Origin: an uncultured Prevotellaceae bacterium
Lineage (GTDB): Bacteria; Bacteroidota; Bacteroidia; Bacteroidales; Bacteroidaceae
DNA: 64,000 nt
NCBI GenBank assembly: GCA_900318815.1
Contig: ONMA01000030.1
Location: 24,053 to 88,052 of the forward strand
Direction of reading: 5' to 3'
Shown here: positions 43,341 through 51,284 of the stretch, in pieces
How positions within the stretch are numbered: the stretch's first letter is position 1
Layout of the letters: every line of letters starts with the position of its first letter
The notes under the pieces: model-generated
The model's input: only the letters and a program-made list of their open reading frames with translations
What the model was told of the DNA's origin: nothing
Databases searched by the model: none
Program-made: the position numbers and the translations under genes

Positions 43341-43424
43341 TTCCATCACACCCTGACGGAGCATTCATCACACCTCAACGAAACATTCATCACACCTCAA
43401 CGAAACATTCATCACACCGTCATG
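43341..43424. repeat. 22-bp direct repeats after rhaB
   Basis: The unit CATTCATCACACC-TCAACGAAA occurs twice exactly (43362-43383 and 43384-43405) with degenerate copies on both sides (43341 and 43406). No spacers. Confidence 0.75.
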
Positions 43425-43748
43425 TCACATTAATCAAACCGTCATTAATGTAGCATGGCGGTGTGAAGTCTGTTGTATTGGGGTGTAAAGTAGCATCCAC
43501 CAAGGTCTAACGGAATATCTGCGACCTGTGCTCTAACTTCGCAGCGTCATTGAGATAGGTGAGTTGCGGTTGCACTTTTTCACCACAGAGAACACGGAGT
43601 ACGAGAAATTTTTCAGTTGAAAGACGCTGAAAGCGTCCTTCTATCGTACAGCAAGAAATTTTATTTTTAAAATTTGCATACACTACATACACCAGGACGT
43701 AACAAACTGGTAATGAGGTAGAAAAACGGTGTAGGTAACGGTGAAGGC

Positions 43749-44054
43749 GGTGTATGCAACCAAAGTGGTAGTTTCCTTGTGACACATACAGACAAGACAA
43801 TAATATATGGAAGACAAAGCGTCCCACCCGTTGGGACGGATTGTCCCAGCCGTTGGGACAAACAGTTCCAACGGGTGTAACAACAATCGATTCGGTCGCG
43901 AGCTATACCATCTGCCGCAAGCGCACCAAGACAGGTACACCCTTATCCAGTGGTGTAGGCAAAATTTAAAGTACACCGTACATACACCGTTGCATACACC
44001 GTTTATTCCATTGATTTATAACGTGTTACAACAAAAGTGTATGCAGTGTATGCA
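43749..44054. repeat. Repeated GTGTATGCA / TGCATACACC motifs
   Basis: GGTGTATGCAAC (43749-43760) is the complement of GTTGCATACACC (43989-44000); CATACACCG also occurs at 43981, and two abutting GTGTATGCA lie at 44037-44054. The arrangement is iteron-like, but no replication gene is near. Confidence 0.5.
43820..43876. repeat. Palindromes built on GTCCCA-nCCGT-TGGGAC
   Basis: Two complete palindromes (43820-43836 and 43840-43860) and a half copy (43864-43876). Likely an extragenic palindromic repeat. Confidence 0.7.
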
Positions 44055-44350
44055 AATTCCACAAAAAAATAAATCGCAAAAGAAAAAAGTGGCGAAATCG
44101 GAGCGATTTAAGGTGCTAATCGCGCTCAAATGATACCGATGTTCACGCTGTCGGAGTAAAAATAGAGGCTACAATTGAAAATCTTCGACCTGTAAGGTTG
44201 AAATTTTGTTGACAGAAGTGACCTTCTATCGTCAGGATGGCGGTGTAAATGACGAGATATTTCTTTGCATTTCCCCTCTTTTTCTCCCCCCAAATCTAAA
44301 AAAACGTTTAAAATCACCCTCTCCTTAGAAATTTTTCGTCAAACATTCTG

Positions 44351-44378
44351 TTGTTTTTAGAAAAATTGTGTAATTTTG
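44351..44378 (+). promoter_or_regulatory. Promoter upstream of the structured RNA region
   Basis: TAATTTTG (44371-44378) with a TTG at 44351-44353, 17 bases upstream. Expected transcription start near 44385. Confidence 0.6.
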
Positions 44379-44384
44379 CGTTCG

Positions 44385-44640
44385 TAATGTCCGCAAGGGC
44401 ATACATACATATTTGCTCAAATCGTCTTCCGAATCAGCACCTCGCAAAACGAGAAAAGAGCAAGAAACCTAACACCTGTTTGGAGCTGCGCTACAAGCGT
44501 AGGCTTCATCCATAAGGTGTTAGGGTCGTGCTGAACCTGGAAGACGTATGGCAGTTGTCTGCGCTTTTCTCTGTATATAGGGGTTAGTGCTAAGATTGCT
44601 GAAGAACGAGAGTACTAACCTAAAAGCAAAGAGAAAATAT
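44385..44640 (+). ncRNA. Putative structured RNA or leader before the GTPase cluster
   Basis: Long-range pairing closes a branched fold: CGTCTTCC (44423-44430) with GGAAGACG (44539-44546), TCAGCAC (44434-44440) with GTGCTGA (44528-44534), CTCG-caaaa-CGAG (44441-44453) and CCTAACACC (44468-44476) with GGTGTTAGG (44516-44524). A second domain pairs TTTTCTCT (44565-44572) with AGAGAAAA (44630-44637), enclosing GGTTAGT/ACTAACC (44582-44588, 44614-44620). A small stem ATGTCC-gcaa-GGGCAT lies near the 5' end. It has its own promoter. A 6S-like RNA was considered, but the asymmetry of the central loop does not fit well. Family unknown. Confidence 0.55.
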
Positions 44641-44778
44641 GGATATTTCACTTGCCGCTAACTACATAGGGACCCTACAAGGATTAGAGATTGTCCTCAA
44701 CGTTTTATCAACAGGTAGACGTTGACGGGCTTTCTGCGTTATTACGATACTGCAATATAAATTTAAATTCAATAAATT

Positions 44779-45858
44779 ATGGGACAAACTAATTATTTGA
44801 AAATCCTTTGGATTGTGATGTATCTTTTTTTGGCAGCAATCAGTTGTGTCGTGACGGAAGAGTCTATCCACTTGTCTTTTCCAACTTATTCAGTGCCGAT
44901 GTGCTGGATTATCACAATATGTTTTTACATCATTGCGTCGCTGGGTGGTTCATTGCTTATTGATAGCTTTGCCCGGAGACCAGTAATTACCTTTATTGAT
45001 GTTAAGCGCCATAGAACGGCATGCCTTACTTTTGGTGTTCTTATCATGCTATTCTTCTGGTTTGTATTCAGCATGCCAACGAATACGCATACATTCTTGT
45101 ATCACAACCAAATTGACAAGACAATTTCAGAAGATATTACTGCTACAAATAATTATTTGAATCAACTGAAAGTAGCAAAGGTAACGGAAGAAAAGATTGC
45201 TTTAGAGCAAGGAAAAGTAAGCAATGATGTTCATGCTAAAGCTCTCGAATTATATGAAGAGATTAAAAATGCTCTAGTACCTGGTGACGGTCCAAAAGCT
45301 GCTGAGATACGTAACAGTTTGAAAGACCTTCTTCATGCAACAAGTTTCGAGAAGCTTTCTTATAATGGTGGAACATCAAAGGTTGAGCGTGAAAGGCTTT
45401 GTGACCTCTATAGAGCAAAGATTGAAGGAATGTTGAAAGTACGTCTCGCAGAAATTAGAGACAACTACATTAACCTTGACAAGATGCGTCCTGTATATGT
45501 GGCAGAAGCAACAACCCGTGAGGATAACATTAAGGCATGGGAATCTGCCAGACAGCAAGGCAAAGTCGATGTGTCCGATGCTGACAACATACGTGATTTG
45601 CAAACACGTCTCAGTGACGGCTATGCAACCATCAAGAATTATAAAGATTTTGTCATATTCATAGACGATGCGGATAAAACTAGATATACCGCCTCAGTAC
45701 AAACCACACGCATAGAAAGACTGATAAGCGTACTTGATACTTGGTGGGATTTTCTCACAGGTAAGTTTGGCGCAAATTTCGCAATGATCTTCTGTATATT
45801 TATTGCAATTCTTGTAGACCTTGGAGCCTTCATATTCTTCTATTTAGCCCAAAAATAA
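44779..45858 (+). CDS. Membrane protein with large extracytoplasmic helical domain
   Basis: 359 residues, not recognised. Three N-terminal membrane segments (about 8-25, 41-62, 82-100) and one at the C-terminus (about 335-356). The basic loop between segments 2 and 3 (FARRPVITFIDVKRHRT) suggests it faces the cytoplasm, so the 230-residue central part would be periplasmic. That part is rich in charged helices (KVERERLCDLYRAKIEGM). First gene of the AT-rich cluster, 25 bases before the GTPase-like gene. It could be the membrane anchor or channel of the system; this is inference. Confidence 0.75.
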   Translation: MGQTNYLKILWIVMYLFLAAISCVVTEESIHLSFPTYSVPMCWIITICFYIIASLGGSLLIDSFARRPVITFIDVKRHRTACLTFGVLIMLFFWFVFSMPTNTHTFLYHNQIDKTISEDITATNNYLNQLKVAKVTEEKIALEQGKVSNDVHAKALELYEEIKNALVPGDGPKAAEIRNSLKDLLHATSFEKLSYNGGTSKVERERLCDLYRAKIEGMLKVRLAEIRDNYINLDKMRPVYVAEATTREDNIKAWESARQQGKVDVSDADNIRDLQTRLSDGYATIKNYKDFVIFIDDADKTRYTASVQTTRIERLISVLDTWWDFLTGKFGANFAMIFCIFIAILVDLGAFIFFYLAQK

Positions 45859-45883
45859 ACAACAAACTTAAAGGAATGAAACT

Positions 45884-46819
45884 ATGCCAATAGATGTAAC
45901 TCTCGGTAGTGACCCGAAAAAACAGCCACAGCAAGAAGTGAAAAGAGAAACAGTAGATACCAATGTAATGAATGAGCCTACTGTAAATCCAAATCCAACA
46001 CCAGTGAATCCTGTTCCCCCAAGACAGAACAATGTTGCGCATGGCGCTCCTGTTCTTGATGGAGTCGTCAACATACCACCAGACGCTCCTATAATAATTC
46101 TATTTGGCCCCACATCATGTGGAAAGTCAATGGGACTAAAGAGGCTGACTCGTTACTTGCGTCAAAGTGGAGAATATCAGGCTATAGAGCCTGAACGGTC
46201 ATTTAGACCATCCGGCGATACTGCATATCAAGCTGATTGTGACGATTTTAACGATTTTATTACTCGTCCTACTAAAGCGGCAGGTACAACGGGCTATATG
46301 TTAGTTAATGTGATTGAAGATGGAAATACAAAATGTCGAATATTAGAGGCTCCCGGAGAATATTATTTTGATCCCCAAAATCCTATAAGGCATTATCCCA
46401 ATTACATGCATACTATTATTGCAGCCCCAAATACGCGCATTTGGTGCATCTTTGTTGAACCTAACTGGCAGGATCCCCAAGATCGAATGAATTACGTAGG
46501 ACGTATCAATGCATTAAAGCCCATGATGCAAAAAAATGATGAAGTGTTGTTCATATTTAACAAAATTGATGAGACTCACTTTGTTATTACTCCTGGTGAA
46601 ATACGGATGAAACAAGCCATCGATTTCGTCCAAGTCCAATATCCCGGCATATTCAATCAGTTCAAGAATGATATCCCAATTTTGAAGTGGTTCAAGAAGT
46701 ATAATTGTGGCTTTGTTCCTTTCCAGACGGGACTATACCAGCCTGGTTCAGACGTTTATGCTGATAGTGTGAATGACTATCCTACTATGTTATGGAAAGC
46801 TATAACTAAATTACTATAA
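45884..46819 (+). CDS. P-loop GTPase-like protein of a membrane system
   Basis: 311 residues. A Pro/Asn-rich disordered N-terminus (1-60) precedes a P-loop domain: Walker A GPTSCGKS (75-82), a switch-like ILEAPGEYYFD, and a guanine-specificity motif FNKID (225-229) after VLFI. The order P-loop, EAPG (in place of DxxG), NKxD fits TRAFAC-type GTPases seen in predicted conflict systems with GTPase-associated proteins. Gene spacing (15 bases to the next) shows an operon. GTP use and role as the central switch are inferred from motifs. Confidence 0.75.
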   Translation: MPIDVTLGSDPKKQPQQEVKRETVDTNVMNEPTVNPNPTPVNPVPPRQNNVAHGAPVLDGVVNIPPDAPIIILFGPTSCGKSMGLKRLTRYLRQSGEYQAIEPERSFRPSGDTAYQADCDDFNDFITRPTKAAGTTGYMLVNVIEDGNTKCRILEAPGEYYFDPQNPIRHYPNYMHTIIAAPNTRIWCIFVEPNWQDPQDRMNYVGRINALKPMMQKNDEVLFIFNKIDETHFVITPGEIRMKQAIDFVQVQYPGIFNQFKNDIPILKWFKKYNCGFVPFQTGLYQPGSDVYADSVNDYPTMLWKAITKLL

Positions 46820-46834
46820 AACAAGCGAACTTCA

Positions 46835-48349
46835 ATGCAATTAGAAATATATATTCATGGCAATCCAAGAGGTTTTAGTTATCTTGGGCCTGCTAACGAG
46901 AAAGATTCCTTCTTTCAACGCTTTTATAATAGATCAAAGAGTGTTGGCAAGGAACTTATAATAGAAAGTGCCCAGCCATACTTTTATTATACATTTCTTC
47001 TCTGTAAAAATGTGCTAGATACCAATGGCAGACCTAATTCTTATTTTGGTATCACAATCCGTTTTGATGCTTATTACAAGAGTGCTGCTAATCTTTATAC
47101 GCTGCTTGATACACTTTGCAACAAATGGGTGATAGGTAATTTGCTTAGGGGAGGGAAAGACAATTATCAATATGTCTCATATGAATTATCTCAAAATGTA
47201 TACGAAAATATTCAAACAGATTTAGTAGGTTGGATTAGCAGGGCCATTGATGATACTGACTTGCTAAATATTCAGAATATTAGTTCCACTAACAATCAGG
47301 TAGGGAAACTTAACTTGATTGACTGCTCATCTGACAATATTAGAAAATACATGCAAAAGTATGGGGAAATATCTATTTCGCCAGATCATCTGCTATTGCG
47401 AGAGAGTGAGCATGAGAAACGTATACAAACTCTTAATCGGCAATGGACGGATAAATTGAATGACTTACAAAACAAACATGATGCAGCCATTAGCAATGCT
47501 CAAGGATTGAATGGCACAATCCAAGCACTTCAAGATCAATTATCTCAAGCGCAAAACAATTTACTTCAAATACAGAAAGAATATGATGATTATAAATCAA
47601 AGAACAATTTAAGCTATAATATAATTAATGGCCTTAAAGAAGAAAAGCAAGCCCTTCTGAAACTGGCAGATTTTGTTGATTCTTTGGGAATAGAGCAGTC
47701 AAAAATACACGGCGACCAAAGAAAGAACTCTTTTCATGGCAATCGCAATAATGACAGAAACAAGCAAGATGAAGATGACGATGTGTTAGATTTCAACATC
47801 AAAAGATACTTGCTATACATCATTCTTGCTATAGTATTAGTCTTAATTGTTTGGTTTTTGTTCTCTCTAAATGATTGTTCAAACAAAGGATTCTCGTCAT
47901 TTAGAGAAGAAGACAAAACGCGAGTTGCTGAAGTTGTCGAGCAACCAAAAGAAAGCCCTATTTCTGAAAAAGAAACTACTAAAGAAGCAGAGCAAAAAAC
48001 AGAAGGGATTTTAGCGGATGATGAAAATGTCGAATCAGACAAAGTTAATAAGACAGGAACTATTGACTACAACACCCTAATAATTAATGTTGCGGAATTT
48101 ACGAAGGGCATTAAATACATGACAAAGAATAGTGCATATACTATAAGTATCTGTGATAATTTAAAGTTTAAGCCAGTAGAGGGTATTAAGGGATGTTGGA
48201 AAATACAGGATTCCGATTTCTACATAGGAAATCCTAATTCTACTGAAACGACCATAACACCTAGGCGAAGTGGCAATGATTTGGAATTACAATTCTTTGT
48301 CGACGGATATGGCACTCCGTTAAAAAGGACTATTGTGGTAAAAGAATAA
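46835..48349 (+). CDS. Coiled-coil membrane protein, possible GTPase-associated protein 1
   Basis: 504 residues. An N-terminal cytoplasmic domain (1-185) opens MQLEIYIHGNPRGFSYLGP; a coiled coil covers about 190-275; one membrane segment is at 325-345 (YLLYIILAIVLVLIVWFLFSL region); an acidic linker follows and a small C-terminal domain (about 405-504) lies outside. The opening Y-I-x-G-x-x-x-G-[FY]-S-[YQ] recurs in the protein at 48910, so the two are related in their N-terminal domains. This resembles the GAP1-N type domain that accompanies GTPases; the match is by eye only. Confidence 0.7.
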   Translation: MQLEIYIHGNPRGFSYLGPANEKDSFFQRFYNRSKSVGKELIIESAQPYFYYTFLLCKNVLDTNGRPNSYFGITIRFDAYYKSAANLYTLLDTLCNKWVIGNLLRGGKDNYQYVSYELSQNVYENIQTDLVGWISRAIDDTDLLNIQNISSTNNQVGKLNLIDCSSDNIRKYMQKYGEISISPDHLLLRESEHEKRIQTLNRQWTDKLNDLQNKHDAAISNAQGLNGTIQALQDQLSQAQNNLLQIQKEYDDYKSKNNLSYNIINGLKEEKQALLKLADFVDSLGIEQSKIHGDQRKNSFHGNRNNDRNKQDEDDDVLDFNIKRYLLYIILAIVLVLIVWFLFSLNDCSNKGFSSFREEDKTRVAEVVEQPKESPISEKETTKEAEQKTEGILADDENVESDKVNKTGTIDYNTLIINVAEFTKGIKYMTKNSAYTISICDNLKFKPVEGIKGCWKIQDSDFYIGNPNSTETTITPRRSGNDLELQFFVDGYGTPLKRTIVVKE

Positions 48350-48355
48350 TAACGT

Positions 48356-48907
48356 ATGAACATAAGAGTATTTGGTTTATTCTTTTGCTTTGCACTAATA
48401 TTGAATGGATGCAAAAATAAAGAAAAATATGCGCCTCCATATTTTGAGACGAGTAATGTCAGTTCAGAACAACAGGAAAGTTTACCAGGCGGCGAACTTT
48501 CCTCTGGGGATATAATAGCTGTTCCGTTTATTGAGAGTGGTGGTGTAAAATACATAGAAGTTGAATTGAACGGAACATTCTCTGTCCACATGATATTAGA
48601 TAGTGGTTGTTCTGGTGCCCTAATTTCTGTTGCAGAAGCTCAACACCTATACAGCAAAGGAGTGTTGACAGACGATGATTTCGTCGGTAAGTCTAGATCA
48701 ATGATTGCAGATGGCAGCGTAGTTGAAAACATGGTTGTGAACTTGCGCGAGGTCATTATCGGTGGAAAGATTGTCTGCCCCAATGTACAAGCTACAGTTT
48801 CATCAAATGCTCAGGCCCCATTGCTGTTAGGTAATGAAGTACTCAACAGAACTGCATCTTATACAGTAGATAACCAAAATAAGACTATCAATTTCAAACT
48901 GAATTAA
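48356..48907 (+). CDS. Retropepsin-like aspartic protease, lipoprotein
   Basis: 183 residues. Signal peptide with lipobox LILNGC (Cys19). The protease signature FSVHMILDSGCSGALIS (active Asp82 in DSG) and a later hydrophobic-Gly pattern APLLLGNEVLNRTASYTVD fit the single-domain retropepsin/TIGR02281 type, which works as a dimer. Likely in the periplasm, tethered to a membrane. It lies between two membrane proteins of the cluster (6 bases after the first), so it may cut one of them. Confidence 0.8.
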   Translation: MNIRVFGLFFCFALILNGCKNKEKYAPPYFETSNVSSEQQESLPGGELSSGDIIAVPFIESGGVKYIEVELNGTFSVHMILDSGCSGALISVAEAQHLYSKGVLTDDDFVGKSRSMIADGSVVENMVVNLREVIIGGKIVCPNVQATVSSNAQAPLLLGNEVLNRTASYTVDNQNKTINFKLN

Positions 48908-48909
48908 GC

Positions 48910-50097
48910 GTGAACATTTCGACATACATATTTGGTTCTTTGGGTAATGGATATTCACAATATCCCAATGACTATTCCCAAACAGTTTTTCAAAGTTTCT
49001 ACGCTCAATCGTCCGCACCAACTCAAATAGCAGTTCATCGTGAGGATAAGCTAATATATTATGGTTATATCCGCAAACTTGATGCTGAACAATATATTGG
49101 TCTGTGTGTTGTACTTAATAGCGTGATGCTGACAGACTTCAAGGGAATGTTCTCCATATTTGAGAACGCAATAACAAGTATGGTCGTAAATGGTACGATC
49201 ATTCTATTAAATGACAAAGGTGATATTGTCTCTAAGGTTGGTCGGCTTTACACGAACCAAACAGAAGTCTCGCGCATTACAGACTACCTGCGAAATGAAT
49301 TTACAAATTTAGATGGAACAAGTCGGCCTCTTCCACCTATTAGCTATGGAATAGCAAAAAATGAAAAGAGGACGTTTTCAATTGATGATAATGTAAACGA
49401 CATCATCAAGGCATCAACATCCTATAGTTACACATTTATCTATAAGCAAAAAGACTTCGATACCCAATCACTAAATAGTTACAGAGGTATTGTGAGCCGA
49501 CTGAACAAAGAGAATTCTGAAATCACGCAAAAATACATATACTTACAGAAAGAGCATGCAAAAGTCCTGAAACAAAAGAAACAGTTTCAACTTGTCGTAT
49601 TCCTTAGTCTTGCCATTCTTGCCTGTGGAGTAGGCCTGTTATTTTTGAATGATAGCCTTAAGAGTACACAAGTAGAATTGTCTGAGGCGAACCAGACAAT
49701 TTTCAATAAAAATCAGAAGATTTCAGAACTTAATGATAATATAGAGACTCTGAATGAGAACCTGAGAGAAGAAACTGAGTGTCGAGAACAGATTGAAAAT
49801 GAATTTTCATCTTTCAAAAGTTCTCTGAATGATATACAACCGTTTATTGTAAAAAGTACCTCGTTCAATTTCGATACTGGATGGCTGTCATTCGATTACT
49901 ATAGTTTTAGAGATGATACAATTACGATACAAGTAAAAGCTTTTGGTGAAAATTCATATAGTAATTCATCAAGCATACCCATTGAAGAAGGTTATCACTC
50001 AGAATCCATCTATCTAAGCCGTGATTTGAACAAATCCGAGTGGTATTCTTTTGAATTATTGATTAATAACAAAATTGTTGGTGGAGACATGCATTAA
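48910..50097 (+). CDS. Coiled-coil membrane protein, second possible GTPase-associated protein
   Basis: 395 residues from a GTG two bases after the protease stop; the GTG keeps the whole first domain. The N-terminus MNISTYIFGSLGNGYSQYP matches the pattern at the start of the 504-residue protein. It continues GLCVVLNSVMLTDFKGMFSIFE, coiled coil (195-225 and 250-308) around one membrane segment (227-246), and a beta-rich C-terminal domain (310-395, STSFNFDTGWLSFDYYSF). Probably the second membrane arm of the same machine. Confidence 0.7.
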   Translation: MNISTYIFGSLGNGYSQYPNDYSQTVFQSFYAQSSAPTQIAVHREDKLIYYGYIRKLDAEQYIGLCVVLNSVMLTDFKGMFSIFENAITSMVVNGTIILLNDKGDIVSKVGRLYTNQTEVSRITDYLRNEFTNLDGTSRPLPPISYGIAKNEKRTFSIDDNVNDIIKASTSYSYTFIYKQKDFDTQSLNSYRGIVSRLNKENSEITQKYIYLQKEHAKVLKQKKQFQLVVFLSLAILACGVGLLFLNDSLKSTQVELSEANQTIFNKNQKISELNDNIETLNENLREETECREQIENEFSSFKSSLNDIQPFIVKSTSFNFDTGWLSFDYYSFRDDTITIQVKAFGENSYSNSSSIPIEEGYHSESIYLSRDLNKSEWYSFELLINNKIVGGDMH

Positions 50098-50099
50098 AA

Positions 50100-50339
50100 T
50101 TACCTACAAACCAAATCCCTGTACCAGAAGTATTTTTCAAAGTGGTTCTGTGTACAGAATCCTCCAATCCCAAAGGTATTGGATTTATATGTAGGAATAC
50201 GGAGGGCAACAGGAAGAAGGATTTCTATGTGAACTCTATCAGACAGGTAGAAAGAGTTACTGGCTATCAGTTCTTTCCAAGCCCGGATGACTCTATAAAG
50301 AGTGTCGTATTTGATATGGACGATATTAGTGAATGGTAA
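50100..50339 (+). pseudogene. C-terminal fragment of a DNA/RNA non-specific endonuclease
   Basis: In the frame starting near 50100 the sequence reads PTNQIPVPEVFFKVVL, then NPKGIGFICRN, FYVNSIRQVERVTGYQFFPS and DISEW before TAA. IPVP..FFKVVL and the (I/V)xx(I/V)ExxTGxxFFP pattern are the end of the Endonuclease_NS (NucA/EndA) family. The DRGH catalytic part is missing. The fragment abuts the previous gene in another frame, which points to a deletion or a frameshift fusion. An internal ATG at 50142 could start a 65-residue peptide. Confidence 0.6.
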
Positions 50340-50386
50340 AACTGGGCATTATTGCTTATGCCGTAGATTGATAAGGAGATATAACA

Positions 50387-51091
50387 ATGAAGGAATCAAT
50401 TTTCATATTGGCAGCTGTGTTGTTGTTCTTTTCCTGTGGGAACAGTAAAAGCAAGGGGAAAGAGGTTGCAACAAAAGTACATACAACAAAGGCAACGTCC
50501 GAAAAGCCTGTATTGCATGTATACAATATGGGTGGAGTACCGTCAAACTTAGTAAACCAGCTTACAAGTAGATTGAAAGTCATATATCCTAACACTGAAT
50601 ATTCTGGTGATTTGGCATTAGTAGATAGTGCTTATATAAAGAATGACAAAAAGGGTAATGACCGATACTGGTGGTCAAAACTTCGCCCCCATATAATAAA
50701 AACAACGGATACCAAGAGAGGTATTTCTTTAGTTGTCATCAATGCGGAAGTATGCAACTGGGATCATAAAAACAAAGGGAGTCATGCCAATTTGGGTATG
50801 AGTGCCTTGGGGGGACATGTTTCCTTTGTATCGTATCAGCGACTAAAAAAGAATAGGCGTAACAACGTAAATGACATGCTTAAGATTGCGATTCATGAAC
50901 TCGGCCATTCGGTTGGAAGATTGGTAGTTGAAAGAGAAGATCTACGCCATCATTGTCCCAACAAGAATTGTCTGATGAAAGATGCAAAAAATGGGTATCC
51001 GTATGATGACGTGAAGACATTCTGCCCGAGTTGTGAAAAGGTTATGAAGGGAAAGGGATTCAAAACCGATACGATAGGATGGTGTTTCTGA
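50387..51091 (+). CDS. Archaemetzincin-like zinc protease, lipoprotein
   Basis: 234 residues. Lipobox LLFFSC (Cys17). The zinc motif HELGHSVG (170-177) is followed, after an 11-residue extension, by HHC-PNKN-CLM (188-197) and then FCPSC (212-216). This is the archaemetzincin arrangement HExxHxxG...Cx4CxM...CxxC with a structural second metal site. A mature lipoprotein form is unusual for archaemetzincins, which are mostly cytosolic. It closes the AT-rich cluster and may process cluster proteins on the periplasmic side. Confidence 0.8.
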   Translation: MKESIFILAAVLLFFSCGNSKSKGKEVATKVHTTKATSEKPVLHVYNMGGVPSNLVNQLTSRLKVIYPNTEYSGDLALVDSAYIKNDKKGNDRYWWSKLRPHIIKTTDTKRGISLVVINAEVCNWDHKNKGSHANLGMSALGGHVSFVSYQRLKKNRRNNVNDMLKIAIHELGHSVGRLVVEREDLRHHCPNKNCLMKDAKNGYPYDDVKTFCPSCEKVMKGKGFKTDTIGWCF

Positions 51092-51170
51092 GGTAAAAGT
51101 ATGGTATTATATTTGGAGGTCTCGGAAATAATCATTATTTTTGCAGCAAAAAGCTTATAATTAGAATGCA

Positions 51171-51284
51171 ATGAGGAAAGAATTCAACATAACTGGCAGC
51201 TGCAATCCACAGTGGCACTATATGGTGGATACCCGGAAACAATTGAAAGCCGTGGAGGATTTGATTGAGAGGAGAAAGTTTTAG
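51171..51284 (+). pseudogene. N-terminal scrap of a predicted AAA-ATPase
   Basis: 37 codons, beginning MRKEFNITGSCNPQWHYMVD and ending LKAVEDLIERRKF and TAG. This is the usual opening of Bacteroidales predicted AAA-ATPases (..FN.TG.C.P..HYMVD), whose Walker A follows right after this point. Cut off before it. A TATTTTTG -7 box precedes it. It overlaps the end of the convergent isomerase-like gene. Confidence 0.55.

Larger units (their letters stand above)
43425..44340. other. Repeat-rich region without credible genes
   Basis: Contains GACGCT-gaa-AGCGTC (43623-43637), the GTCCCA palindromes (43820-43876), GTGTATGCA motifs (43749-44054) and the dispersed TTCGACC palindrome (44184-44203). Short open frames here have no family features. 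Confidence 0.55.

Noticed and set aside
44385-44640. Assignment of the structured RNA to 6S RNA
   Set aside because: The closing stem fits, but the central loop is strongly one-sided and a second domain follows; left as unknown.
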